Positions 43,405 to 52,408 of a DNA stretch of 64,000 nt are shown here, piece by piece. Under the pieces are notes generated by a model. It saw only the letters and a program-made list of their open reading frames with translations, was not told the origin of the DNA and did no database searches. Numbering within the stretch: the first letter of the stretch is position 1; every line of letters starts with the position of its first letter. A program made the position numbers and the translations under genes. The stretch spans positions 148,505 through 212,504 of the forward strand of contig CAMYLJ010000001.1 in assembly GCA_947259215.1 (NCBI GenBank), read 5' to 3'. This DNA comes from an uncultured delta proteobacterium (lineage in GTDB: Bacteria > Myxococcota_A > UBA9160 > JAFDET01).

Positions 43405-44525
43405 AGGCTCCGGAGCAGCGCCGCCACCTGCTCGGCGATGGCGGGCGCCGCGGTCAGCCCGGGAGACTCGATCCCGACCAGGTGGATCCACGCCCCGTCG
43501 GCCTCGAGCACGAAGTCGCGATTGGGCTCGCCCGGCGCCGCCAGTCGCGGCCGCACACCGGCCATGTCCGGGGACAGCCAGGCGGAGCGAAGACCCGGCA
43601 GCCAGCGGCCCGCCGCGTTCGCGAAGGCCTCGGCCTTCGCCGCATCCACGTCGTAGCGCGGCGCGTCCACGTACTCGGCGTCCGGCCCGAAGCGCACGCG
43701 CCCGCCCAGATCCAGGGTGGCGTGCACTCCGAGGGGCCCTCCGGCTGCCGGCAGCGGGTACACCAGCCGCCCGAGAGCCACGGGCGCGCCCGGCGCCAGC
43801 GCGAAGTAGTCGCCCTTGCACGGATGGATGCGCCAGCCGCGGGCTTCGACGTCGACGCCCGCCAGGCGCGCCACGGTGTCCGCCGCCAGGCCCGCCGCGT
43901 TCACCGCCGCCGCGCAGGAGAGCCGGACTTCGCCGCCGTCGGCGTCCCGCACCCGGAGCGCGAGCCCGGCGCCGGATGGCTCCGCCCCCAGCAGCTCCGC
44001 GTGCAGCACCAGGGAGGCACCCGCCGACTCGGCCTCGGCGGCGTACGACGCCGCCAGGGCATGGGCGTCCACGATCCCGCTGCGCGGCGAGTGCAGCGCC
44101 GCCACGGCACGCAGCTGGGGCTCGAGCGCCCGCACCTCGGCGGCGTCGAGCAGCACGAGGTCCGGCGCGCCGCCCGCCCGGGCGTTCGCCAGCAACGACT
44201 CGAGCCCGGCGCGCTCGCTCTCGTCGACGGCCACCACCAGCTTTCCCAGCTCGCGGTGGGGCAGCCGCCAGGCGCGGCAGCGCTCGTACACCAGGTCGCG
44301 CCCGCGGGCGCACAGGCGCGCCTTCCAGGACCCCGGCGGGTAGTAGAGCCCGGCGTGGATCACCTGGCTGTTGCGGCTCGAGGTCTCCCGGGCGATGGCC
44401 TCCCGGCGCTCGAGCACCACCACGGAACGGCCGGCGCGCGCGAGGACCGCGGCGCAGGCCAGGCCCACGATGCCGGCGCCGACCACGGCCACGTCGCAGT
44501 GGGCCGGCGGCGCCGGACGGCTCAT
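43401..44525 (-). CDS. FAD-dependent oxidoreductase, L-2-hydroxyglutarate dehydrogenase type
   Basis: The 374-residue product is a DAO-family flavoprotein with the dinucleotide motif VAVVGAGIVGLACAAVLARAG near residue 12, then ERREAIARETSSRNSQVIHAGLYYPPGS, a segment characteristic of L-2-hydroxyglutarate oxidases (LhgO/L2HGDH). The later RIHPCKGDYFAL and RPRLAAPGE segments agree. It would oxidise L-2-hydroxyglutarate to 2-oxoglutarate and pass electrons to quinone. Its start overlaps the stop of the PfkB kinase gene by four bases on the same strand, so they are cotranscribed. Confidence 0.85.
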   Translation of the reverse strand: MSRPAPPAHCDVAVVGAGIVGLACAAVLARAGRSVVVLERREAIARETSSRNSQVIHAGLYYPPGSWKARLCARGRDLVYERCRAWRLPHRELGKLVVAVDESERAGLESLLANARAGGAPDLVLLDAAEVRALEPQLRAVAALHSPRSGIVDAHALAASYAAEAESAGASLVLHAELLGAEPSGAGLALRVRDADGGEVRLSCAAAVNAAGLAADTVARLAGVDVEARGWRIHPCKGDYFALAPGAPVALGRLVYPLPAAGGPLGVHATLDLGGRVRFGPDAEYVDAPRYDVDAAKAEAFANAAGRWLPGLRSAWLSPDMAGVRPRLAAPGEPNRDFVLEADGAWIHLVGIESPGLTAAPAIAEQVAALLRSL

Positions 44526-45460
44526 TCGAGGGCGCTACCGAACTCGCTCTCGAAGCGAGCGCGGAAGCCGACCGCGTCCAGCTCCAGGCCCTGGGGCCCG
44601 GACACCGCCACCTTGAGGGCGCCGAGCAGGCTTCCAACCCGGCAGGCGTCGACCAGGTCGAGACCGCGGGAGCGGCCGTAGAGCAGGCCGCCGCGGAAGG
44701 CGTCTCCGCAGCCGGTCGGGTCCACCAAATCTTCCGCCTGAACCGCCGGCAGCTCCAGGCGCTCGTCCCCGCGGCGCACCCGGCAGCCCTCGGCGCCCAG
44801 GGTGACGACGATCGCCCCCACGCGCTCCGCGATGGCGTCCTCGTCCCACTCGCTGCGCTCCAGGGTCAGGGACCACTCGTAGTCGTTCACGACGTAGACG
44901 GACGCGCCGTCGATCAGCTCCCGCAGCTCGTCGCGCTCGAACTGGCCGAGGCCCTGCCCCGGGTCCACCACCAGTTCGACGCCCCGCTGCTTCAGCTCCT
45001 GGGCGTACTCCTGCATGGCGCGCTTCCCATTGGGCGAGACGATGGCCAGACCCAGGGAGGCATCGATGTCGGCGATTCGCGCCTCGTGGGCGCGGTCCAT
45101 GGCCCCCGAGTGGAAGGCGGTGATCTGGTTGTCGTCCAGATCCGTGGTGATGAAGGCCTGCGCCATGTACTCGTCCTCGAGCTGGCGCACGTGGTCGCGG
45201 GAGATGCCGTGGCCGTCGAGCCAGTCGGCGTAGGCCCCGAAGTCGCGCCCCACGGTGCCCAACAGCAGCGGGTCGCCGCCGAGCAGGCGCAGGTTGAAGG
45301 CAATGTTGGCGCCACACCCGCCCCAGCTCTTGCGAAGACTGGGCACGTGGAAGGCCACGTTCAGCACGTGCACCTGATCAGGCAGGATGTGGTCCTTGAA
45401 GCGGCCCTGGAAGACCATGATGTGGTCCACGGCGATGGACCCGGTCACGAGAATCGACAT
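44522..45460 (-). CDS. PfkB-family kinase, probable adenosine kinase
   Basis: The 312-residue product is a ribokinase-fold kinase with GGCGANIAFNLRLLGGDPLLLGTVG near residue 46 and the C-terminal anion-hole and catalytic motif DPTGCGDAFRGGLL. The start (VTGSIAVDHIMVFQGRFKDHILPDQVHVLNVAF) resembles a bacterial group annotated as adenosine kinase. Adenosine phosphorylation would clear the product of S-adenosylhomocysteine hydrolysis, and metF, a gene of the same methyl cycle, is the divergent neighbour (89 bp). Substrate assignment is inference from this context and resemblance. Confidence 0.82.
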   Translation of the reverse strand: MSILVTGSIAVDHIMVFQGRFKDHILPDQVHVLNVAFHVPSLRKSWGGCGANIAFNLRLLGGDPLLLGTVGRDFGAYADWLDGHGISRDHVRQLEDEYMAQAFITTDLDDNQITAFHSGAMDRAHEARIADIDASLGLAIVSPNGKRAMQEYAQELKQRGVELVVDPGQGLGQFERDELRELIDGASVYVVNDYEWSLTLERSEWDEDAIAERVGAIVVTLGAEGCRVRRGDERLELPAVQAEDLVDPTGCGDAFRGGLLYGRSRGLDLVDACRVGSLLGALKVAVSGPQGLELDAVGFRARFESEFGSALE

Positions 45461-45549
45461 TGGAACCTCCGGCTCAGCGCGCGCAGTCTGGCGAGGTCGG
45501 CGCCGGGCGTCAATGGGCGGGCCGAGCCGGCCGCCGGTAGAATGGCGGG

Positions 45550-46416
45550 ATGCGCATCGCGAGCTGCTTCGGACGGGCGCGGCCCGTCTTCTCCTTCGAG
45601 TTCTTCCCCCCGCGCAGCGACAAGGGCTTCGAGTCGCTCTTCCGCACGATCGCGGAGCTGAAGCGGCTGGACCCGGACTTCGTGTCGGTGACCTGGGGCG
45701 CCGGGGGCTCGACTCGCCGCAAGACCATCGAGATCACGACGCGCATCCAGCGCGAAGCGGGCCTCACGGCCATGTCGCACCTGACCTGTGTCGGATCCAC
45801 CCGCGACGAGATCGCCGAGATCCTGGACACGCTCCGCGACGCGGGCATCGAGAACGTGCTGCCCCTGCGCGGCGACCCGCCCAAGGACCAGCCCGGCTTC
45901 CGCCCGGTTCCCGGCGGCTTCCGCTACGCCAACGAGCTGCTGGAGTTCATCCACTCGCGCTGGGACTTCTGCACACCGGCCGCCTGCTACCCAGAGACCC
46001 ACACCGAGGCGCCGAGCCCCGAAGTCGATCTCGAGAACCTGGTGCGCAAGGTGGCCGCCGGCGCCGACTTCCTGATCACCCAGCTCTTCTTCGACAACGC
46101 CGACTACTTCGCCTTCCTGGAGCGGGCGCGGACCGCCGGCATCGAGGTCCCGATCGTCCCCGGCATCATGCCCATCACCTCCAGCAGCAACGTCCCGCGC
46201 ATCGCCAAGATGTGCGGCGCGCGGATCCCGGACGAGCTCCAGCGTGCCCTGGATGCGGCCGGAAGCGACCCGACCCAGACCGACGCGGTGGGCGTCGAGT
46301 GGGCCACGCTCCAGTGCCGTGAGCTCCTCGAACGCGACGCGCCGGGAATCCACTTCTACACCCTGAACCGCTCGCCGGCGACCCGCCGCATCTACGAGCA
46401 GCTCTTCCCGCGATGA
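45550..46416 (+). CDS. metF: 5,10-methylenetetrahydrofolate reductase
   Basis: MetF reduces methylene-THF to methyl-THF with FAD, supplying methionine synthesis. The 288-residue product is a standard TIM barrel: FSFEFFPPRSDKGFESL near residue 15 with the catalytic glutamate, VSVTWGAGGSTR near 50, HLTCVGSTRDEI near 78, LRGDPPKDQ near 108 and DFLITQLFFDNADYF near 177. The stop overlaps the purN ATG (ATGA), joining two one-carbon genes in one unit. Confidence 0.96.
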   Translation: MRIASCFGRARPVFSFEFFPPRSDKGFESLFRTIAELKRLDPDFVSVTWGAGGSTRRKTIEITTRIQREAGLTAMSHLTCVGSTRDEIAEILDTLRDAGIENVLPLRGDPPKDQPGFRPVPGGFRYANELLEFIHSRWDFCTPAACYPETHTEAPSPEVDLENLVRKVAAGADFLITQLFFDNADYFAFLERARTAGIEVPIVPGIMPITSSSNVPRIAKMCGARIPDELQRALDAAGSDPTQTDAVGVEWATLQCRELLERDAPGIHFYTLNRSPATRRIYEQLFPR

Positions 46417-47045
46417 GTGAGCCCGCCCTGAGAATCGCGGTTCTGCTCTCGGGGTCTGGAACCAGCCTCGAGAACCTCTTCGAGGGCATCGACGCCGGAG
46501 AGCTGCCGTGTGAGGTGGTCGTCGTGATCGCCTCCAAGGAGAAGGCCGGCGGCCTGGCGCGCGCGCAGCGGCGCGGCGTGCCGGCGGTGGCGGTGCCGCG
46601 CCGGAAGTACCCGGACGTCGGCGCCTTCAACGACGCGCTCCACGGCGTCCTCGACGACTTCGCCGTCGACCTGGTCGCGCTCCTCGGCTTCCTCTCGCCC
46701 TTCGAGACCCGCGGACGCTTCGACGGCAAGGCGCTCAACGTGCACCCGGCCCTGATCCCGGCCTTCTGCGGCCAGGGCTACTACGGACGCCGCGTGCACG
46801 AAGCGGTGCTGGCGTCCGGGGTCAAGCTCACGGGCGCCAGCGTGCACTTCGTGGACGCGGAGTACGACCACGGTCCGATCATCCTCCAGCAGGCCGTCGC
46901 CGTGGAGGATGACGACACGCCGGACAGCCTGGCCGCCCGCGTCCAGGCCGCCGAGCGCCAGCTGGTGCCGGAAGCCATCCGGCTCTTCGCCGAAGGACGC
47001 CTGCAGATCGACGGCCGGCGGGTCCGGATCCTCCCCGAGCGCTAG
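46413..47045 (+). CDS. purN: Phosphoribosylglycinamide formyltransferase
   Basis: PurN formylates GAR with 10-formyl-THF in purine synthesis. The 210-residue product has the phosphate loop LLSGSGTSLENL near residue 11, the active-site NVHPALIPAF near residue 109 (Asn and His) and the SVHFVDAEYDHGPIILQQ segment with the catalytic aspartate. One difference from many homologues is ALIP where SLLP is common. It is coupled to metF by a four-base overlap and ends four bases into the convergent gloA gene. Confidence 0.93.
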   Translation: MSEPALRIAVLLSGSGTSLENLFEGIDAGELPCEVVVVIASKEKAGGLARAQRRGVPAVAVPRRKYPDVGAFNDALHGVLDDFAVDLVALLGFLSPFETRGRFDGKALNVHPALIPAFCGQGYYGRRVHEAVLASGVKLTGASVHFVDAEYDHGPIILQQAVAVEDDDTPDSLAARVQAAERQLVPEAIRLFAEGRLQIDGRRVRILPER

Positions 47046-47425
47046 CCGCGCTGGATCAGCTCGACCTTGTAGCCGTTCGGGTCCTCGACGAAGGCGATGA
47101 CCGTGCTGCCGTGCTGCATGGGGCCGGGCTCGCGGGTGATGGTCACGCCCGCGTCCCGGAGGCGGTCACACGTCGCGTAGATGTCGTCCACGCCGATCGC
47201 CAGGTGGCCGAAGGCGTCGCCCAGCTCGTAGTCACTCCGGCCGTAGTTGTAGGTGAACTCGAGCACGCTGTGGTCCGACTCGTCGCCGTAGCCGACGAAG
47301 GCCAGGGTGAACTCGCCGGCCGGGAAGTCCTTGCGGCGGAGCTCCTTCATGCCGAAGTGGTCGCAGTAGAAGCGGATGGAGGCGTCCAGGTCCTTCACCC
47401 GCAGCATCGTGTGAAGCAGTTGCAT
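47042..47425 (-). CDS. gloA: Lactoylglutathione lyase (glyoxalase I)
   Basis: GloA converts the methylglyoxal-glutathione hemithioacetal to S-lactoylglutathione. The 127-residue, two-module VOC protein starts LLHTMLRVKDLDASIRFYCDHFGM, and has FTYNYGRSDYELGDAFGHLAIGVDD and FVEDPNGYKVELIQ. The metal ligands expected from E. coli GloA (His 5, Glu in EFTYN, His in GHLAI, Glu in KVELI) are all present. It is divergent from the ABM-domain gene by 17 bp. Confidence 0.94.
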   Translation of the reverse strand: MQLLHTMLRVKDLDASIRFYCDHFGMKELRRKDFPAGEFTLAFVGYGDESDHSVLEFTYNYGRSDYELGDAFGHLAIGVDDIYATCDRLRDAGVTITREPGPMQHGSTVIAFVEDPNGYKVELIQRG

Positions 47426-47442
47426 GGAGCTATTCTAGCCCC

Positions 47443-47757
47443 ATGGCCCAATTCATCGCGATGAACCACTTCAAGGTGAACCCGGAGCGCGCGTCGGAGT
47501 TCGAAGAGCACTGGCGCAAGCGCGAAACCTACCTGCACGAGGTGCCCGGCTTCCTGCGCTTCGCCCTGCTGCGAAGCGACGAGCCCGGCGCCTACGTGTC
47601 CCACTCCAGCTGGGCGAGCCGCGAGGCCTTCGAGGCCTGGACCGAGTCCGAGGCCTTCCGCAAGGCCCACGCCCAGGCCCGCACGCCGGAAGGCGTGCTG
47701 GCCGGCCCGCCCCGTCTGGAACGGTGGGAGGCGGTGCTCGAGCAGGAGAACGGATAA
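47443..47757 (+). CDS. ABM-domain monooxygenase, heme-degrading type
   Basis: The 104-residue product is a dimeric alpha-beta barrel (antibiotic biosynthesis monooxygenase) protein. FKVNPERASEFEEHWRKRETYLHEVPGFL, SSWASREAFEAWTESEAFRKAHAQA and the C-terminal RLERWEAVL resemble the IsdG/HmoA heme-degrading branch; the His in FRKAH aligns with the heme-binding His of that branch. No iron-uptake gene is nearby, so the role is tentative. A perfect 10 bp hairpin follows the stop. Confidence 0.75.
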   Translation: MAQFIAMNHFKVNPERASEFEEHWRKRETYLHEVPGFLRFALLRSDEPGAYVSHSSWASREAFEAWTESEAFRKAHAQARTPEGVLAGPPRLERWEAVLEQENG

Positions 47758-47766
47758 AGAGCCCGA

Positions 47767-47797
47767 GCCTCCGGAGTCCAAACGGATCTCCGGAGGC
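47767..47797. terminator. Strong hairpin after the ABM gene
   Basis: GCCTCCGGAG (47767-47776), an 11-base loop and CTCCGGAGGC (47788-47797) form a perfect 10 bp stem nine bases after the ABM gene stop, between convergent genes. No T-run follows. A bidirectional termination role is likely; it may also be an outer part of repeat R4. Confidence 0.6.
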
Positions 47798-47804
47798 CGA
47801 CGCC

Positions 47805-47894
47805 CAGCAAGCCCGGCGCCTCCACGCGCGAACGGGCCCGAACGCGCGACGGCGGGCGCGCAGCGAGCCAACGGCGAGCGGAGTCACGATAAAT
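47805..47894 (+). repeat. Dispersed palindromic repeat R4
   Basis: The copy runs from CAGCAAGCCCGGCGCC to GGCGAGCGGAGTCACGATAAATG. It continues for ten more bases (AGAGCCTCCG) identical to those after copy R5. It lies between the convergent ABM and S8 peptidase genes, not within a gene. Confidence 0.75.
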
Positions 47895-47936
47895 GAGAGC
47901 CTCCGCCCCCGCGCGGGGCACCGGAGACCCGACGCC

Positions 47937-49387
47937 CTACGGCGCCCCGCAGTCCCGCCCGAGCAACCCCAACGCCTCGCACAACGGCGCCACGCGCGGC
48001 GTCGCCGAACCGTCCCGCCGCGCCGCGCGGAAGAGCGCCGTGCGCGCAGCGAGCGGATCGCCGCCCGCGCCCACCAGCACCGCCAAGGCGCCCGTCACGT
48101 GCGCAGCCGCCAGGCTGCTGCCGTCCGCGAAGGCGAAGGAGCCGGGCGGGTGGGTCGAGACGATCTCGACGCCGGGCGCGGCGATCTCCGCCGAGGGCCC
48201 GCGGTTGCTGCGGGGGTCGGGGCGCCCGGCCCGGTCGTGGCCCGCGACCCCGACCACCGACGGATAGGCGGCCGGGTAGCGGGCCTCGGCGCTGCCCTCG
48301 TTGCCCGCGGCCGCCACCACCACGACGCCGAGCTCGTCGAGACGCCGGAGCGCCCGTTCGAGCAACGCGTTCGGCGGACCCACCAACGACAGGTTCACCA
48401 GCGACGCCTGTTCCTCCCAGGCGAGGTCGAGGCCCTGGAGCGTGTGGTAGAGCTGGCAGGTATCGCTCGCGCTGGCGCCGCGCGGGGTGCAGACCGGGAC
48501 CGCGACGACGTCGGCTCCCGGCGCGACGCCCGCGATCCCCACGCCGTTGCCCTCGCTGGCGGCGATCACGCCCGCCATCAGGCTGCCGTGGGCGGCGGGC
48601 ACCGTGGGCGGACCCTCGGCCAGGGGGCGCACCCGCACCCGCGTGAGATCCGGATGGGACGTCTCCGGGGCGGAGTCGAGGAGCGCCACCCGCGCGCCGG
48701 CTCCGTCGCCGATCGCACGGGCGTCGGAGACGCCCAGGGCGTCGAGTCCGTGCTGGTACCCAGGGCTGCCAGGCCGAGGGGCGGCATCACCAGGTTCGAG
48801 CCGTTGCGCTCGAGCCTGCCTGCCACCACGTAGCGGACGTCCACGTCGACGAATTCGCCGTCTCCCAGGTCCGGAAGCCTCATGACTCCGAACAGATAAT
48901 CCACACCCCCGGACGAATACTCAAGCAGCTCCAGCAGGTCGGAATCGAGGCCCGTCGGGATGTCGCGGTAGCTGCCGTCGGGATCGACGAGGCTGAAGAC
49001 CAGCAGCGGCGCCAGGAGATCCCGCCCGGTGACGTTGTGGACCGTCCAGGTGGAGTCGGCGATGAAGGGCCTCGCGAGCCTCGGCGTGCGGGGATTCTGG
49101 TGGACGGTGCCGAGGTTCTGCTCGATCTGGATCGGCAGGGTGCGGGCGATGTTGCCGGCCTCGATCCAGTCGTCGCCCGGGAGGGCGCTGAAGACGGGGC
49201 CAAGGCCCAGGGCAGCGGCGTCGGCCGGGTCGAAGCCGAAGCCCCCAGAACCCTCGAAGTAGAGCGGGTTGATGTCCGCCAGCCCGAGAGCACGGGCACC
49301 CAGCGCGGCGACGAGGAGCAGCGCCAGCGCGAGCAGCGGCGCACGCAAGCCCAGCGCCGGCAAGGGAACACGACGTCTCACGCGCAT
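47937..49387 (-). pseudogene. S8 (subtilisin-like) serine peptidase, split by a frameshift
   Basis: Two frames together make one secreted peptidase. Frame 1 starts at 49387 with a signal peptide (residues 1-28) and a beta-rich N-terminal domain, ending near VMPPLGLAALG. The catalytic domain continues in another frame from about 48765 (YQHGLDALGVSDA) to 47937 and has the full triad: Asp in VALLDSAPETSHPDL, His in AAHGSLMAGV, Ser in DGSSLAAAHVTG, plus the oxyanion Asn in AAAGNEG. One missing base near 48757-48765 (CTGGGTACC on the minus strand) would restore a single frame of about 483 residues. It may be a recent pseudogene, an assembly error or, less likely, programmed frameshifting. Confidence 0.8.
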
Positions 49388-49435
49388 GAGTGGTGTCGGG
49401 GGGGGTGCAAAGTCGCATTGCCGGGTGTTTTCCGG

Positions 49436-49466
49436 TTGACGAGGTGGCGAATAAAAGACGAAAATC
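49436..49466 (+). promoter_or_regulatory. imuA promoter with candidate SOS operator
   Basis: TTGACG (49436-49441) and GAAAAT (49460-49465) form a promoter with an 18 bp spacer, ending nine bases before the imuA ATG. Overlapping it is GGCGAATAAAAGACGAAAAT (49446-49465), which matches the site before dnaE2 at 19 of 20 positions. It contains the direct repeat CGAA-N7-CGAA (49448-49451, 49459-49462). It also lies upstream of the divergent S8 peptidase. Confidence 0.75.
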
Positions 49467-49474
49467 GAATCCCC

Positions 49475-50179
49475 ATGCCCCCCGTCCCTCGAACCACCGC
49501 CGCGGTGCGGGCGGAGGCGCTCCTGCGCGAGCTCCCCCAGCTGCGCCGCGGACACGTGCCCCGGGAGGCGCCGGGACGCTGGCCCAGCGGGCTGGCCTCC
49601 CTCGACCGCCTGCTCGGGGGCGGCTTTCCGCGCGGCCGCCTGTCGGAGATCACGGGGCCCGCCTCGTCGGGCCGCACCTCCCTGGCCCTGGCCCTGCTGG
49701 CCGCCACCACGGACGCAGGCGAGTACGCGGCCGTGGTGGACGCCATCGACGCCTTCGACCCGGCCTCGGCCGCCGCGGCCCGGGTGGACCTGGAGCGCAC
49801 CCTCTGGGTCCGCGCCCGCGATTGCCGCGAGGGACTGCTCGCGGCTCACGTGATCTTGAAGGGAGGGGGGTTCGGGCTGGTGCTGCTGGACCTGTCGTTC
49901 TCGAGCGCGAGCAGCGGCGCCGGAAGCCATGCTGCCTGCGCCTCGTGGTTGCGACTGGCGCGTGCAGCGACGGCCAGTCAGACGGCTGTGGTGGTGGTTT
50001 CCGATGCGCGGGTGGCGGGGGGGCAGGCGGATGTGGTGCTGGAGCTGAGGGCCGGGCGGCCGCAGTTCTCGGGCAGGCCGCCGCTGCTCGAGGGCCTGGA
50101 GTCGCAAGCGACTGCGGTGCGCAACCGCAGCGGTCCCATCGGCGGCAGTACGGCGCTGCGCTTCCAGCTTCCGCCGTGA
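49475..50179 (+). CDS. imuA: ImuA-like RecA-fold protein
   Basis: The 234-residue product belongs to the RecA-like ImuA group that works with ImuB and DnaE2 in mutagenic translesion synthesis. It starts RAEALLRELPQLRRGHVPREAPGRWPSGLASLDRLLGGGFPRGRLSEI in the usual order, then a P-loop GPASSGRTSLA near residues 69-79, in which the Walker A lysine is replaced by arginine. VVDAIDAFDPASA corresponds to the following helix. Only three bases separate it from imuB, so imuAB is an operon. The shared operator with dnaE2 supports a joint regulon. Confidence 0.85.
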   Translation: MPPVPRTTAAVRAEALLRELPQLRRGHVPREAPGRWPSGLASLDRLLGGGFPRGRLSEITGPASSGRTSLALALLAATTDAGEYAAVVDAIDAFDPASAAAARVDLERTLWVRARDCREGLLAAHVILKGGGFGLVLLDLSFSSASSGAGSHAACASWLRLARAATASQTAVVVVSDARVAGGQADVVLELRAGRPQFSGRPPLLEGLESQATAVRNRSGPIGGSTALRFQLPP

Positions 50180-50182
50180 GCC

Positions 50183-51697
50183 ATGCGTGTCGCTTGCCTG
50201 CGCGTCGCCGATCTCGCCCTGGTCGCCGAGCTGCGCGCCCACCCCGAGCTCGCCGGCCAGCCCCTGGCCATCGCGGCGGGGGCGGGGCCGCGGGCGGAGC
50301 TCGTGGCCGTGTCACCCGAAGCGCAGCGCGTCGGCCTGCGTCCGGGGACGACCGTCGTGCACGGGCGCGCCGCCTGCGCGGATCTCGCGGTGCGCGTGGC
50401 CTCGCCGGCCCTCGAGCGGGCGGCGCGGGAAGCCCTGGTGGACGCGGCCCTGTCGGCCTCGCCCCGGGCCGTGCCGGCGTCGCCCGGGACGGGCGCCTGG
50501 AAGTCGGAGGCGTGCGTCTTTCTGGACGCCTCGGGCGTCGACACGCTCTTCCACTCCGAGTCGGGCTTCGCCGGCGCCCTGTGCGAACGCGCCCGGCGCC
50601 TGGGGCTGCCGGCGGCGGCGGCGGTGGCCGGCTCGCGCGAGGTGGCCCAGCTCGCCGTCCGCAGCCTCGGCGAGCCCGGTGCCGTGCGCGTCATCCCGCC
50701 CGGCGCCGAGGCCGCCTTCCTCGCCCCCCTGCCCTTGGACCTGCTCGACCCCGACGACCGGCTGGCGCAGGCCCTGCTGCGCTTCGGCGTGCGGCGCCTG
50801 GGCCAGCTGGCCGCACTCCCGCGGCGTGCCCTGGCCGCGCGCCTGGGCAGCGAGGCCGTGCGCCTGGCGACCCTGGCGCAGGGCGAGGGCAGCCCCCTCG
50901 CCCTGCCCGTCCCCGTCACCACTCGCATCGAGGAGGCGCTGGATCTGGAGCACGCCATCGATCGCCTCGAGCCCCTCGGCTTCGTGCTGCGCGGCGTGCT
51001 CTCGCGGCTGGCGACGCGGCTCGCCGTGCGCGGCCTGGCCTGCGGCGACCTGGAGCTCTGCCTCGACCTGGACGGCGGAGGCCGCGACGCCCGGCGCGTG
51101 GGCGTCGCAGCCCCCACCGACGACGCGCGGGTCCTGCTGCGCCTCGTCGGCCTGGCGCTCGAATCCCACCCTCCCGGCGCAGCCGTGGAGGCCCTGGCCG
51201 TCGCCTGCGAGGGGCGCCCCGTGCGCCGGGACCAGCTCGACCTCTTCCGCCCTGCCGGACCCGCACCCGCGGTCCTGGGCCGGACCCTGGCCGAGCTCGA
51301 ATCCCTGTGCGGCGAGGGCCGCGTGGGTGCTCCCGCGCCCCTGGACGACCACCGCCCGGACGCCTTCGAGGTCCGCCCCTTCGCGGCCGGGGCGCGCGCC
51401 CCCGGAGGCGTCCGCTCCCCGCGGAGGCACGCGCTCGCCGTGCGGGTACTGCGCCCCCCGGCGCCCGCCCACGTGCAGCTGGATGCGGCGGGACGCCCCA
51501 CCCGGGTGGAGAGCGCCGCAGCGCGGGGAGACGTGGTGGCCGCGGCCGGGCCGTGGCGCACGAGCGGCGGCTGGTGGTCGCGCGAACGCCGCTTCGCCCT
51601 GGACCACTACGACGTGCAGACCGAGGACGGCAACGTCGTGCGCCTGCGCCACGACGCACTGGCCCGACGCTGGAGCATCGACGCCGTCTACGACTGA
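50183..51697 (+). CDS. imuB: ImuB, inactive Y-family polymerase subunit
   Basis: The 504-residue product is a Y-family polymerase homologue that lacks the catalytic acidic residues: the first motif reads RVACLRVADLALV, with no DxD, and the SLDE motif is absent (FLDASGVDTLF instead). This is the known state of ImuB, which serves as a hub bridging ImuA, DnaE2 and the sliding clamp. A clamp-binding motif QLDLF is present near residues 350-354. The C-terminal tail (about 150 residues) is the protein-protein interaction region. It follows imuA by three bases. Confidence 0.9.
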   Translation: MRVACLRVADLALVAELRAHPELAGQPLAIAAGAGPRAELVAVSPEAQRVGLRPGTTVVHGRAACADLAVRVASPALERAAREALVDAALSASPRAVPASPGTGAWKSEACVFLDASGVDTLFHSESGFAGALCERARRLGLPAAAAVAGSREVAQLAVRSLGEPGAVRVIPPGAEAAFLAPLPLDLLDPDDRLAQALLRFGVRRLGQLAALPRRALAARLGSEAVRLATLAQGEGSPLALPVPVTTRIEEALDLEHAIDRLEPLGFVLRGVLSRLATRLAVRGLACGDLELCLDLDGGGRDARRVGVAAPTDDARVLLRLVGLALESHPPGAAVEALAVACEGRPVRRDQLDLFRPAGPAPAVLGRTLAELESLCGEGRVGAPAPLDDHRPDAFEVRPFAAGARAPGGVRSPRRHALAVRVLRPPAPAHVQLDAAGRPTRVESAAARGDVVAAAGPWRTSGGWWSRERRFALDHYDVQTEDGNVVRLRHDALARRWSIDAVYD

Positions 51698-51769
51698 TCG
51701 CCGCCCGCGAAACTTGACCGTGTCGATTCGCACCGCTACCAACAGCGGGCGCCAGCTCTCGGGAGAACC

Positions 51770-52408
51770 ATGACACCTCGACGCCAGCCGCGTAGCAACG
51801 ACTCACGCATCCAGTTCCTCCGCGGCTTCCTGAAGAGCCCGAAGCAGGTGGGCTCGATCGTGCCCAGCTCGCGCTTCCTCGAGCGGCGCGTGGTGCGCTC
51901 GGCGGGCATCGGCCAGGCGCGAACCGTCGTCGAGCTCGGGCCCGGCACCGGCGGCACCACCCGCGCCCTGCTCGCAGCGCTGCCCCGCGACGGACGCCTG
52001 CTCGCCATCGAGATCAACCCGCGCTTCGCGAGCCTGCTCCGCAACCAGATCCGCGATCCGCGCCTCGTCGTGCACTGCGGCTCGGCGGCGGAGATCCAGC
52101 CGGCGCTGGCCGCCCACGCGCTGCCCGCGCCGGAGGTGGTGCTCTCCGGCATTCCCTTCTCGACCATGCCCCGCGCGCTCGGCACGGCGATCCTGCGCTC
52201 GGCCCACGACGCTCTGGCCCCGGGCGGACGCTTCGTCGCCTACCAGCTGCGCGACCGGGTCGAGCTGCTGGGGCGTGCGGTCTTCGGGCCCGCCGCCCGC
52301 CAGACCGAGCTGCTGAACGTCCCGCCGATGCGGGTCTACCGTTGGGACAAGCCGAGCGTCGGCGCCACCCCCCGCGACGACGCCGGACTCAGTCCTCGCC
52401 GCGCTTGA
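51770..52408 (+). CDS. SAM-dependent methyltransferase, phospholipid N-methyltransferase-like
   Basis: The 212-residue product is a class I methyltransferase. The start FLRGFLKSPKQVGSIVPSSRFLERRV resembles the Rhodobacter-type phospholipid N-methyltransferase PmtA, followed by the SAM-binding VVELGPGTGGTTRALL and the acidic LAIEINPRFASLL. The later GIPFSTMPR motif corresponds to the substrate-binding N/GxPF segment of the KsgA/PmtA group. It could methylate phosphatidylethanolamine. It is 72 bp after imuB and overlaps the dinB end by 20 bp. Confidence 0.78.
   Translation: MTPRRQPRSNDSRIQFLRGFLKSPKQVGSIVPSSRFLERRVVRSAGIGQARTVVELGPGTGGTTRALLAALPRDGRLLAIEINPRFASLLRNQIRDPRLVVHCGSAAEIQPALAAHALPAPEVVLSGIPFSTMPRALGTAILRSAHDALAPGGRFVAYQLRDRVELLGRAVFGPAARQTELLNVPPMRVYRWDKPSVGATPRDDAGLSPRRA

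Noticed and set aside
51698-51769. Third copy of the imuA/dnaE2 operator before the methyltransferase
   Set aside because: A TTGACC-like hexamer occurs, but the GAATAAAA and CGAAAAT parts are missing.
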